Positions 1-10,648 of a stretch of 64,000 nt of DNA are shown here, one piece after another; the stretch's first letter is position 1; every line of letters begins with the position of its first letter. The stretch spans positions 822,056 through 886,055 of the forward strand of contig JADCRB010000037.1 in the NCBI GenBank assembly GCA_021464245.1. The letters are read 5' to 3'. The stretch is from Carallia brachiata (lineage: Eukaryota > Streptophyta > Magnoliopsida > Malpighiales > Rhizophoraceae). The translations under genes were made by a program, and so were the position numbers. Below the pieces are notes generated by a model. It was not told the DNA's origin, did not search any database, and worked only from the letters and a program-made list of their open reading frames with translations.

Positions 1-28
1 AATGACCGGTTCGGTTCTGAGAACCTTG
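1..28. mobile_element. Right end of a hAT-like non-autonomous element, cut by window edge
   Basis: The first bases (GACCGGTTCGG then GAACCTTG) match the right end of the complete element at 24636-25128, which ends CTGACAACCTTG. Only the terminus is in the window, so its target duplication cannot be checked. Confidence 0.5.
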
Positions 29-500
29 ATTACATCATAAAAATTTAAATTTAAATTAATATAAAAAAATATATCAAATTATTATTAGATTGTTACTTTG
101 AATGATAATATGATAATAATAAGAGGTATTGTTTTTTATTCTTTAATTTTCCTTTATTTTATTTTTTTTCGGATGGCTGGGGTGCTTAGCTGTGAAGTTA
201 CGGAAAAGGGAGACGGGGAAGAGTGGGCGTATCATATCACAAGGCAATGGACCATGCTCACGAGTTCTCTCTCTCTCTTTCTATTTTGTCACACTCGCAA
301 AATCCCCTCTTCGCTTCAGTTTCCGCCTGTGTTTCTGTTAATGCAGCTAACAGACATTTGTGTTTGTGTTTTATAGGGTTTTTTTTTTTTTTTTTAAGAA
401 GGTAGAAAGGCCACATTAATGTAATAACTTCGTTAAAATTTAAATATATAATTAAGAAAATTTATTAAAAAATAGTTGTATTAGAAATTCAAGACTTTTA
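29..500. other. AT-rich intergenic DNA, no gene seen
   Basis: AT-rich sequence with a short CT-rich stretch near 265-300 and a poly-T run near 379-396. Short open frames here have no recognisable protein features and biased low-complexity composition. Confidence 0.6.
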
Positions 501-986
501 CACTGTGTTTGGAAAAGAGGAAAGTAGAGAGAGAGAGAGAGGAAAGTGAGAGAATTAAGGTAAATTATTATATTCGGAAAATGTTTGAAAAGTAGGGGAG
601 AGGAAAGTTTCTAATTTTCCTAATCCTCCCTACCCCACAAAAATCAATCCTCTCAAAAATGGAAGGAAAGTTGTTAGTTCTCTTACTAAATTTATTAAAT
701 GACTCAATTACCCCTCACATAATTTAAAAATTATAATTTTACCTCAACAAAATATTTTAGTAAAATTTATTATGAAGGATAAAATTATTATTTCAACACA
801 TTTTATATTTCTTTCTTTCACTTTATATCATTTTCCAAACAAAAGAATTTATAATTTTCCTTCCTTCTATCTCCTCTTTCCAAACACAAGAGAGAATAGA
901 AAATATTCTTCTCCTCTAATGATTCTCTCCTCCACTTTCCTCTCCCTCACTTTTCTCTCTCTCAATAATTTTATCCAAACACAGTG
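501..986. mobile_element. MITE with CACTGTGTTTGGA terminal inverted repeats
   Basis: The left end reads CACTGTGTTTGGAAAAG. The reverse complement of the right end reads CACTGTGTTTGGATAAAA. The GA/CT-rich subterminal parts are also mirror images. The flanking trinucleotides are TTA and TTG, compatible with a decayed 3-bp PIF/Harbinger (Tourist-type) target duplication. No coding capacity is visible. The superfamily assignment is inference. Confidence 0.65.
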
Positions 987-1575
987 TTGTTGATTATTTT
1001 AAATTTTGGAATGTTTTGTTGTCTCCCTTCTCTTTTTTCTTTTGAGGTTTCTCTCTTTTAAATTTTATTGTTCTTTTTAAGTACCAAGATAGGATTTCTA
1101 ATGTCTTTCTTTTTTATTAATATGTTTATTGAATTATGAATTATAGAATATAATTAGTGTTTTACATGCTCATAAATCTTACATATTTTTTCTCAACCTT
1201 AAAATATAAGACCTTTGAGAGACACAATCTCTAATTTATATGTTGTTGTCTATTTTTATTCCCAATCCTAATTAGGTCAGCATCCGTAAATCCTTCAAAC
1301 AATGTTTTTTACTCATCGCTTGCTGGCTCATGCCATTTGGGAAGCTTCTAATCTTTCACGATTCCTTGTGTAAGTAATGGCATATTCCTTTTTTATGATT
1401 CATCCATTATGTTGATAAAATTTTCATCGTGCATGTAAATTGTAAAATATAAACGATGTAAACCAGAGAGAGAGAATTAGAGGGACAAAAGAAAATCCAA
1501 CCAAACCCAATAAAAAACTTGTACCCTACATGTGCACTATAACATGCATGAAGGTACTTAAATCTTAAATGACAC
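987..1575. other. AT-rich intergenic DNA, no gene seen
   Basis: No open frame with protein character, no RNA gene and no clear repeat boundary was seen. Confidence 0.5.
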
Positions 1576-2512
1576 AAAAGGGCTGTTGGTTTATAGTACG
1601 AAATCAGAATCGAAATAAAGATGGGAATTGAGTAGAATTGAAAACAGAATAACTTTTTTCATAATATGTTTGATTTACATAGGAATTAGAATCAAAATTC
1701 TTTACAGTCGTTTGTTTTAATTTAAAATCGGAATCAATATCAAATATATAATAATATTTATTTTAATACAAGAAATTTTATTAAAATTAAAAAATATTGA
1801 TTATCAAATTAAAAATGGTAAAATATTAATTTTAATATAATTTTAAATTAAAAATATTAAATAACCATAATAATAATAATAACAATAATAATAATTAGTA
1901 TTTACTTCATAATAATAACCATAAATATAAAATCCAAAATAAAAAATAAACATAAAATTTAAAATAATAATAATAATAATAATAAAAAAAAAGAATTATT
2001 ATTAATATTATTATAACAGAAATGGCATTGTGGAGATTAAAAAATATTTTATTACCAATAAATAAATAATTATTAAAATTATGAAATTGTTATGCCAATA
2101 CTTTTATTATTTATGGTTATTATTATTATTTTAAAAAATAATAATAATAATAATAATAATAATATTTATTATTTAATTAGTATCCTAATTTTTGAAATAT
2201 TTAATTTTATTATAATATACAAACATTTATTATCATTATCATTAATTGTTATTAATATTGCCAATATTTTATTTATGAGATTTATTTGTATTATTTTATT
2301 ATAAAACATTTTATAAAAAGAGAGAATATGTAAGAATGAGATAATTAACTATTTAAAGATAGGAATGATGATTCTCATAAATGAGGAAATCTCATTCCCA
2401 AAAATAAGGGAATGGAAATGAAAATTTTTCCAATCCAATTTTAACAATGGAAACTATTCACTCTCATTCTTATTCTCATTCTCATGTAAAAAATAGTAAA
2501 ACAATACCCCCA
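1576..2512. mobile_element. MITE-like AT-rich foldback element (approximate ends)
   Basis: The left edge has GGGCTGTTGGTTTATAG followed by GAAT-rich sequence. The right edge, reverse complemented, reads GGGGGTATTGTTTTACTA followed by GAGAATGAGAATAAG. These are degenerate inverted ends. The core is (AAT)n / (ATT)n rich (about 1865-1985 and 2115-2165). I could not define a target duplication, so ends and class are uncertain. Confidence 0.4.
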
Positions 2513-4130
2513 AAACTTAAGTCGACTCAAATTGAATTGAATTTGACTATAACACAATTTGGGCCAATGCCGTACCTCAAAAAAATCTATAATTAATTTG
2601 ACTAAAAGAAAAACTCATATTACTCGAAACTCAAGTCACCGAGCCCAAAATAATTTCGTTAAAAAATGATTGGAGTCATGATGTAATAACTTTTCGAAGT
2701 GGCCCAAATTTGAGTGATCCAAACCCAAATAACTCTATACCCAATGTGACCCATGATGCAAACGACCATTCTGAAAAACTGGGCTGCGCACTGCGCAGCA
2801 AAAGCTAACAAAGCAAACACCTGAGTTGGGTTATCTTACATCCATCAAGCTAGTCGGGCCCAAATTCTTTCGAAACTTCGTTAGATCCTAACGTTGGGTC
2901 AATGGCTGGGCCTGTATGGATACAAGAACCCGATACAACTACTTCGGAAGGAGGAAACCGGAATTGGATTATTAAATTTTTTGAGAAATTCTTGGAGGAT
3001 TTGGAGCTTTAATTAACAAGGGAGATTTTATCTAGTGATTCAGAGTCATTTTGTTTATAAGTTCTACTACGTAGCTTAACTTTAAGAGAATAAGTAATTT
3101 ATTAAATGATATTTAATAAATTATTTTTTTAATCTTTTTCGTATTCAATCATTCAACAATTCGTTTCACATTGTATCTACGTGTTTCTTTAAAGTTAGGT
3201 TACTTAAGATTTCTATATATATAAAGAGTGGGAACCAAGGAAGATAGTAACAGATAATTGAAAACAAATTAGAAAATATATAGGCATTTCCCATTGTCGG
3301 CCTTGTGCAAACTTGGTTGTGACAAACTCACCCGATCACGACTGATGCCAAGTCCACCTGTGGTTTTACCTTTTTCGTCAGGCTATTGGTCGGGTATAAG
3401 GAATAAACAACAATTAGCAAAACTCTCCCCTAATCTAAGCAAATAAAAAAAAAAAAAAAGCAAAACCGAAAGTCGAGATGGATAATATCTGCAACACCAA
3501 GCATCTTTTTATCGTTCAGTTAATTTCCTTAGAATCTTCGGGTTTTAGTATAAATGACCAGTTAATTTAACTTAAAAAACTGTCACGAAATTGTTAAATT
3601 AGCAAGTCGTTTGGTGAATTTAATAAATAAATCATATATTAAACTTTAATACGTTTCTTTACAAAAATTTTATAATTAAATGTTAAAAAATCATGATTTG
3701 AACACACGACTTTTAAGTTTTAAAACTATGATATCAACTCAAAAATTTAAACTAATTGGTGAAACCCTAAAATAAATATATACATTAAACTCTAATGTCA
3801 ACTACATTTTGGACAAGAGACAGAGTTCATATGGAAGCTGAGTTAGTGATACCCTAACTATGAAGACAAAAAAGAAATTCAGGCAAACCATCTTTGAATT
3901 GGGAGAAATTTTTGACTCTTCCATCCCATGCCTTGTTTTTTTTGCTTGCCTTTTACCGCATGCTTGCTGCTGTGGCACTTGACCAAATCGCCGTGAGGAT
4001 CCGCAAGTATTTGCCAACACAAGACAAATGACGAACTAGAAAACTTATATTTTGAGGGTTCGGTTTAGCCCAAAAGATTAGCAGCTTGTCAATTGTTGTG
4101 AGGATCTGCGGGTAATAATCAACACAAGAC
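2513..4130. other. Intergenic DNA, no gene seen
   Basis: No supported gene. A 46-base motif (around 3985-4030) recurs in direct orientation at about 4090-4135, sharing GTGAGGATC and CAACACAAGACAA. A stretch near 3290-3420 is less AT-rich, but its frames are broken. Confidence 0.5.
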
Positions 4131-4133
4131 AAT

Positions 4134-4195
<62 letters not shown>
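4134..4195. repeat. Compound microsatellite (AC)n(AT)n
   Basis: About 18 AC dinucleotides run directly into about 12 AT dinucleotides. The minus-strand open frame of Cys-Val repeats here is only the translation of the AC tract. Confidence 0.95.
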
Positions 4196-4202
<7 letters not shown>

Positions 4203-4448
4203 TTATTGGTTCATGAGTTCATAATAAGAGTACTTCTTGTTTGTCAATTGTCAAGTAAAGGATTGAATCCCCGAGTTACGCCCTTACTCCTCTCAATGGA
4301 TATACCATATTTTGCAGGCACAATTTAGTTGTAGAAACAATAAACGATTTAGCAAAAAAGGTCCGGCAAGACATCTGAGTGATAAATAGTTTCAAGGTTG
4401 AAATATGCAAAGAGAGAAAAGAAACAACAGTATAATTGGGATCATAAT

Positions 4449-4641
4449 AACCATTTGGGCAATGGACTTTATGTCCAGGAGGATGGAGGCATTCAAATTC
4501 CCACTCTTAAATGCCCATAATTACGGCAGGATTTCACACTTAGTTGTACTAAGCTGTGGTGTTTTTAGATTTTTTTTTTTTTTTTTGACAATCTTGTAGA
4601 CTAACCGATAATTATCACTCGTGTTGAAAAAAAAAAAACTA
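4449..4641 (+). mobile_element. SINE-like short retroposed insertion, 193 bp
   Basis: The insert is flanked by a perfect 18-bp direct repeat, TATAATTGGGATCATAAT, at 4431-4448 and 4642-4659. It ends in a run of A just before the right repeat. Poly-A plus a long target duplication is the signature of LINE-machinery retroposition. ATTCAAATTCCC near 4493-4504 resembles a weak Pol III B box; no good A box was found. It could instead be a retroposed fragment of another short RNA. Confidence 0.6.
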
Positions 4642-4659
4642 TATAATTGGGATCATAAT

Positions 4660-4999
4660 CAACAAGGAACAGCAGGGGGGACCTCTTGAGTAAAGGTAAG
4701 CGATGTGGTGAGAAGTGAGAACGTGGGTGGCTGCTCTCTCAGTCTCCTTGTTGTGGGGGAGGGCTTTGTTGCTTGTTGGCGTGTCCATTGAAGGCAGTCG
4801 CAGTCCACAAAAACAAAAATTAAAATTAAAAAAATGAAAAGCCTCCAACTTTGCAATGATTGTCTTTGTGTTCGTGTCCATCATCCCAAAAGTACCAAAA
4901 AGACAACCTTTACAACTTCACCTTTTGTGTGTGTCCGCTTTGTGCTCTGAGATTAAAGTGGGGGTTGACTTGAATGTTCCAAAAACAACCCTTTTATCG
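4660..4999. other. Intergenic DNA, no gene seen
   Basis: The sequence is less AT-rich than its surroundings, but overlapping minus-strand frames of 65-81 codons show no recognisable domain and are mutually exclusive. Confidence 0.45.
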
Positions 5000-5460
5000 A
5001 GATATGTATAAATTAAATTTTTTATTTTTTATTTTTTTATATTTAATTATTAAATTATTTTAACATTTTATTTAAATTTTAAATTTTTTAATTTTTTTAT
5101 TACATCAGTCTTTTATTTGTAAAAAATAATCAATCTGTTAGTAAATGAATTTAAATTAATAAAAATTATTAAAAAAGTCAAATACATAAACTAAATATTT
5201 TTTTATTAACAAAACATGCACATTAAATTTTTTTTTTGTATATTATTAGATAAAAAAATATTTAATTCATGTATTTAATCTTTTTTCAAATAATTTTTTG
5301 TAAGGTCAAAATTATTTTTTGATAGATTGATAATTTTTCGTCAACAGAGAAATTGATTTGATAAAAAATCAAAAACTTTAAAATTTAAATAAAATCCTAA
5401 CAAAATTTAGAATTCAGATAGAAAAAAATTTAAAGATTTAAGACTTAATTTATAGATATC
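5000..5460. mobile_element. AT-rich foldback MITE family E, copy 1
   Basis: Shares order and sequence with 53140-53600. Common blocks include an AATCAATCTGTTAGTAAATG-like block, GTCAAATACATAAA, then TTTTTGTAAGGTCAAAATTA and a GATAGATTGA block near the end. The two halves are imperfect mirror images, so the unit folds back on itself. Exact ends were not resolved. Confidence 0.55.
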
Positions 5461-7154
5461 TCTCCTTTTATCTTGTTTGGTCACAGAAAGCGACTCCGTT
5501 ATTACTTCCACGTTAATATTTGATAAAGAAAAGACTTTTTGGAGGTTAAGAGAGAGTTAAATTATCCAAGAAAAAAAAGTGGGAAAAGAGGTTGTGAATT
5601 GGATTTAGTAATAAATTTCTTGAACTCTCGATATTAGGATTTAATTTCTAATCTTACATATGAAATTAATGATTTAAGTTATTTTATTGCTAGACCTTAT
5701 TTATTGTAAAACTTTGCTAAAAGTTTATCTAACTCCATATTTAGCTCTCATGCGTTCTTGTCACTTAAATTTGTCTTGTTTTGACTCAAAATCTTAAATG
5801 TTTTCTTGTCCTGTTGTCCAGCACTTATTTTTCCTCTTTGAATCATTCAAAACAATATTTTTTTATGTAATTATTAAGAAATGTTTAAAGTATTTCTCTT
5901 TTTCTAAACAATTTGCAATATATTAACAAATAATTAAAGAAATAAAGTATACATATTCTAGGGTCACAATCCGTATTTAATTCAAACATACATTACACAG
6001 AAAAAAAAAACAGCTATTTTTAAAGAAATTAAAGTTATGGGCTTTGAGGACTTCCCTTTTCATAATTCTTACTTAACTTTATTGTGAAAGCATGTTATGC
6101 TTGTTGATAAAAAATACACGTACTCACACATAATAAAGAGAATTACGTTAATTATTTAATATAATTTAGTAATTACTAAATTATAAATTTAAAATGAGTT
6201 GAACATCAGATCACTTTTAAAAAAACATCTTCATAACTTTGTCCGTTTGCCGGAGTGGAAAAAAAAAAGGATCAGAAAAAAAAAACATGTAACATAAAAT
6301 TTACATGACTTTTAAGTAATTTTAAAATTTGCATAAAATAATTTGCAAGCATACAACGGCACACTTGTACGAGTATTAAGTAGTAATATTATGAATTATT
6401 GAATATTTAAAATTTTAAAAAATAACTGTCAAAAAAATAAATTACATAGTGAAATTCAACTTTAAATTGCAATTAGAAGACTCACTTAATGAGCATTCAT
6501 TTTTTTTATTTGATTTAATATTTTACATCAATACAAGTTGTAATTATTTATTATTTTTTGCCCCACGCTACAAAAAGTAGCCTCGTCACTGTGTGTACGT
6601 AACGGTCCCACCAAACATTTGAGAAAAAAAGATTATCATAAACGAAGACCTAAATAATTGTTAAAGCGCGTGGACGATTGGGTAAAGTGGAAAAGCTGAA
6701 TGGCTCTGGAGGTTCCGCACATGCAACTGACAGACATCTCCGCCCCAGCACCATGAAAGTGGTCTAACAGAGCCCAATCCAGCATGAACAATATGACCAC
6801 CAACAATCGCCTCCTCCATTCGTCTATGCCACGCGCCTCCCCCAAGCAGTCAGCATTCAAAGTTCAAACTGTCCCTCAATTGACTCAAGACTTAAAATTA
6901 CTTATTTATCCCCAAAATTTCCTCATTATTTATTATTATTTTATCCTATATTTCTGACTCCATTCGCCCCCTTTTTTTTTTTTTTTTCCATCCAGACTTC
7001 TATATTCATTAGACAGTGAAACATGTGTTTAAATTCAAAATTGTGATCTTTTACGGGAAACCAAAACCAATTAAACCATATTCTTCTTTCCGTTTCTATT
7101 TTAGTTTTTTTTTTTTTGCCAAAATCTTCAATTAATGTCATTTGAATTAATGTT
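5461..7154. other. AT-rich intergenic DNA with a less AT-rich patch at 6660-6870
   Basis: No supported gene. The patch 6660-6870 is clearly GC-richer than its flanks and carries a 74-codon minus-strand frame without recognisable domains. It may be a gene relic or distal promoter sequence of the gene at 7876. Poly-T runs lie near 6970 and 7107. Confidence 0.4.
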
Positions 7155-7580
7155 AAATTATAAATATAATGTTTTTTAAATCAATTTTTTACAATTTTAC
7201 TGTAAAATAATTTGATACTTTTGTTATTTTTTGACTGTTAAATTTATTGAAGTATATATTATCTATTTATTATGTTATTATACGAATATATCATATTATC
7301 AAAAATATGATGTGGTGATATATTTTTTTAGTTTTTCAATTTTTTTGTTAAAATTTCAAATTTGATATAAAAATTAATTAAAAAATAAAAAATAAAAATA
7401 AAAATAATAAAATATCATACCACCATATTTTTTATAATATAATATTTTACAAAAAAAAAGTAGTTTGATAACATATTGAATAAATAATGTATAATTTGGG
7501 AAATTTAATAATAAAATGACTTAAAAATATTAAATTATTTTACGTAAAATTGTAAAAAATTAATTTATAAAAAATATTAT
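7155..7580. mobile_element. AT-rich foldback MITE in the promoter-proximal region
   Basis: The left half carries TTTTTTACAATTTTACTGTA and AAAATAATTTGATAC. The right half carries their reverse complements in mirrored order (TTAAATTATTTTACG, AAAATTGTAAAAAATTAA). The element ends about 300 bp before the start codon of the downstream gene. No target duplication was resolved. Confidence 0.5.
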
Positions 7581-7875
7581 TCCTATAATTTTTTTGACCA
7601 AATTTATACCCATAAGTTGACATTTGCTTTCCAATTTAAGATTTTAGTTTTTTTTTTTCTGAATATTTTAGTTTTTTCTTATTTACGTTTCGTCTTCTTC
7701 TTCCTGCTATTGTTACGCTCCTCACAGTCACAGTGCATCCACAACTCAAAATTTCAAAAAAATAATTTTTTTTTCAATTGCAAAAAGGAAAAAAGAAAAG
7801 AAAACAAAATAATTATATATATATATATATATTCAATTGGAATAGCGAGAAATTTCCATGAAATTTTTTTGAATG

Positions 7876-10617
7876 ATGGGTTGCGTCTACTCGCGAGCCT
7901 GTATTGGGGAGATTTGTACGCCCAGAGACCTGCGCATCAAGCAAGAACAGCAGCAACCGCCGCCAAAGGCAAGCGCCGCCGCCGCCGCCGCCGAAAATGC
8001 GGGCCCTACCGACGTGCCGGTCTTCTCTCCCGTCTCGTCGTCTCCGGAATCCGAAATCCGAGACCGATTCGACCATCTCGCCCGTGCGCGTGACCCCGAA
8101 GAATTGGGCATCACCAGGCTATCCAGGGTCTCATCTCAGTTCCTTCCGCCGGAGGGATCGCGCACCGTCAGGGTCCCCTCGCCGGACTACGAATTGAGGT
8201 ACTCGTACCTCTCGCAGCGGGGCTACTACCCGGACGCCCTGGACAAGGCCAATCAGGACAGTTTCTGCATCCACACGCCGTTCGGAACCAGCCCCGACGA
8301 TCATTTCTTCGGCGTTTTCGACGGCCACGGCGAGTTCGGGGCCCAGTGCTCGCAGTTCGCGAAGCGGAGATTGTGTGAGAATCTGCTGAGGAACAGTAAG
8401 TTTCAGGTGGATGCGGTGGAGGCTTGTCATGCCGCGTTTTTGAGTACGAATTCGCAGCTCCACGCCGATAGTTTAGACGACAGCATGAGCGGAACCACGG
8501 CGATTACGGTTCTGGTTAGGGGCCGGACGATATACGTGGCGAATTCCGGCGATTCGAGGGCGGTTATTGCAGAGAGGAGAGGGAAGGAGATCGTGGCCGT
8601 TGATTTGTCGGTTGATCAGACTCCTTTCAGAGCTGATGAGATAGAGAGGGTTAAGTTGTGTGGAGCTCGAGTGCTTACATTGGATCAGATAGAGGGTTTG
8701 AAGGACCCTGATGTCCAATGTTGGGGAACTGAGGAGGGTGATGATGGTGATCCTCCAAGATTGTGGGTCCCAAATGGGATGTACCCAGGGACTGCATTTA
8801 CGAGGAGTATTGGGGATTCGATTGCGGAGACAATTGGTGTTGTGGCTAATCCGGAAATTGTTGTTTTGGAGCTTACTCCTCAACATCCTTTCTTCGTGCT
8901 TGCTAGTGATGGAGTTTTCGAGTTCCTTTCTAGCCAGACAGTGGTTGACATGGTAAGGTATCTTCTCGCCCTCAATTTTTAACCTGGGTTGCCTATTTGT
9001 TTATCGAATTGGGTCTATGATCGTGTCTTGATACTGCATTACTCTATATGGTTGGTGTCACTGATGGATAACACGTAGCCCATAAACTCGAGCATGATTA
9101 TTGAATTTCAAGATTTGAGAATTGGGAATACAGTTCGAGTTTGACACTAAGGAATGTAATGGGCAGTAGTGGGATGGAAGTGGAAATTAGGATCATTAAC
9201 TTGAGTATTTGAATACTACTCTATTTTAAGAGTAATAGGATGCGAAATAAGTAATCCCTGAGTCAAAAAAAAAAAAAAAAACTCTAGAATACTGTTTTGG
9301 GTATAATGTTTTGTATGATCCAATTACTCTTTGACAGCTTTTTCTCAAGTAGGCATAGGAGACCATAAGAATGGACTCCTTCTAGTATTGAGAGAAACTG
9401 TAAGAATTGATTGGTCCTGTGCAGGGAAGATGCATTTTTTATACTTATCTTATGCACCAATCTTGATGCACCTGCTTTTATTTCGAACTTCAAATAGCTA
9501 TTGCTTCTTAAACACAGCTTTGTTTATATGCAGGCTTCTATTATAGAAGATATCAACATGCGAAAATGCTAGGAGTGAGATAGGGCATACTATTAGATTA
9601 AGATTGTACAGCAGTCTTTTAATGAGACCAATTTCATTATTTAGGCTCTAATATTTAGAGGGGTGGAAATAAAGAGAAGAATGTTCTTCATAGGAGAGGG
9701 GTGGAACGCTCAAGTCTAAGGGTGTGACTGAAATTCTTATTAAGTTGAAGGGTAGATTTTATTGAACAACGATTAAGCCTGCGATATTGTATGATAGTGA
9801 AGCCCAGTGGTGACTATTGGGCCGGTAAGAAACAATAGATCTAAAAAGTGAGTATGGTGGAGATAGGGATGCTTAGATGGATTTGTGGCCACTTCAGAAA
9901 GGTAGACATGAGGATATTTGTAACATAATAGGCGTTGCTCTGATTGGAGAAAAGTGAGTGAGTGACATTTATGTTGTTTTAGACATGTCCAACATAGAGC
10001 TAGAAACGGTCCAATTTAAAGGAGGGACCAAATCCATGTGGATGGTAGGAGGAGAGGGAGAGAACGACCTATGTTGACTCGGGAATCTTTGGTTGGGAGA
10101 ATTTAGAGTAATTACTCCTCATATCAAACTTAGTTCATAGTAGAATGTAATGATGAGAAAAGGTTATGTGGCTGACCTCAATTTAGTTTGGAATCAATTT
10201 TTGTTATTGTTGTATTAACATGTGAAAAATGTAGGAAGACCCTGTATATACCGAACTTTCAAACAAGCATAATTTTAAGCTGTCTGATCCATTGGACATC
10301 TTATCTCTTGGGGATTGGCTGAATAAAAACTGGAGGGACTAGAATAGGACTGTATAGGAGAAGTGTCTTAATTTGCACACCAAACATAGAATGAGTTAGT
10401 TGTGTTCTGCTTCTAGTAAGTTAAGTGTGCCTTACCTTTGGAAAACTTGCCATATTGCCATTTTGATTGGCATGAGGCGTACAGTCTGATGTTCCTTCGT
10501 ATCAATTGGCCATTCAGTCCTTTCATATTGATAAGTTGGATCAAGTGAACTTTTTATTAGACACGGTTCTTGTTCGTGTACCCCGTGTTTCTCTATATCC
10601 ACTGTTTCCTTTTCTTG

Positions 10618-10648
<31 letters not shown>

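Noticed and set aside
98..376. 92-codon frame near the window start
   Set aside because: Low complexity, no recognisable domain, no supporting context.
3953..4171. Minus-strand frame with Cys-Val repeats
   Set aside because: Translation of the AC microsatellite.
7813..7833. TATATA run as a TATA box for the signalling gene
   Set aside because: It is only about 45 bp before the start codon, leaving almost no 5' UTR; more likely an AT microsatellite in the leader.
7617..8093. 158-codon frame overlapping the first exon of the signalling gene
   Set aside because: Out of frame with the clear PP2C coding sequence; its Arg-rich part is the GCC repeat read in another frame.
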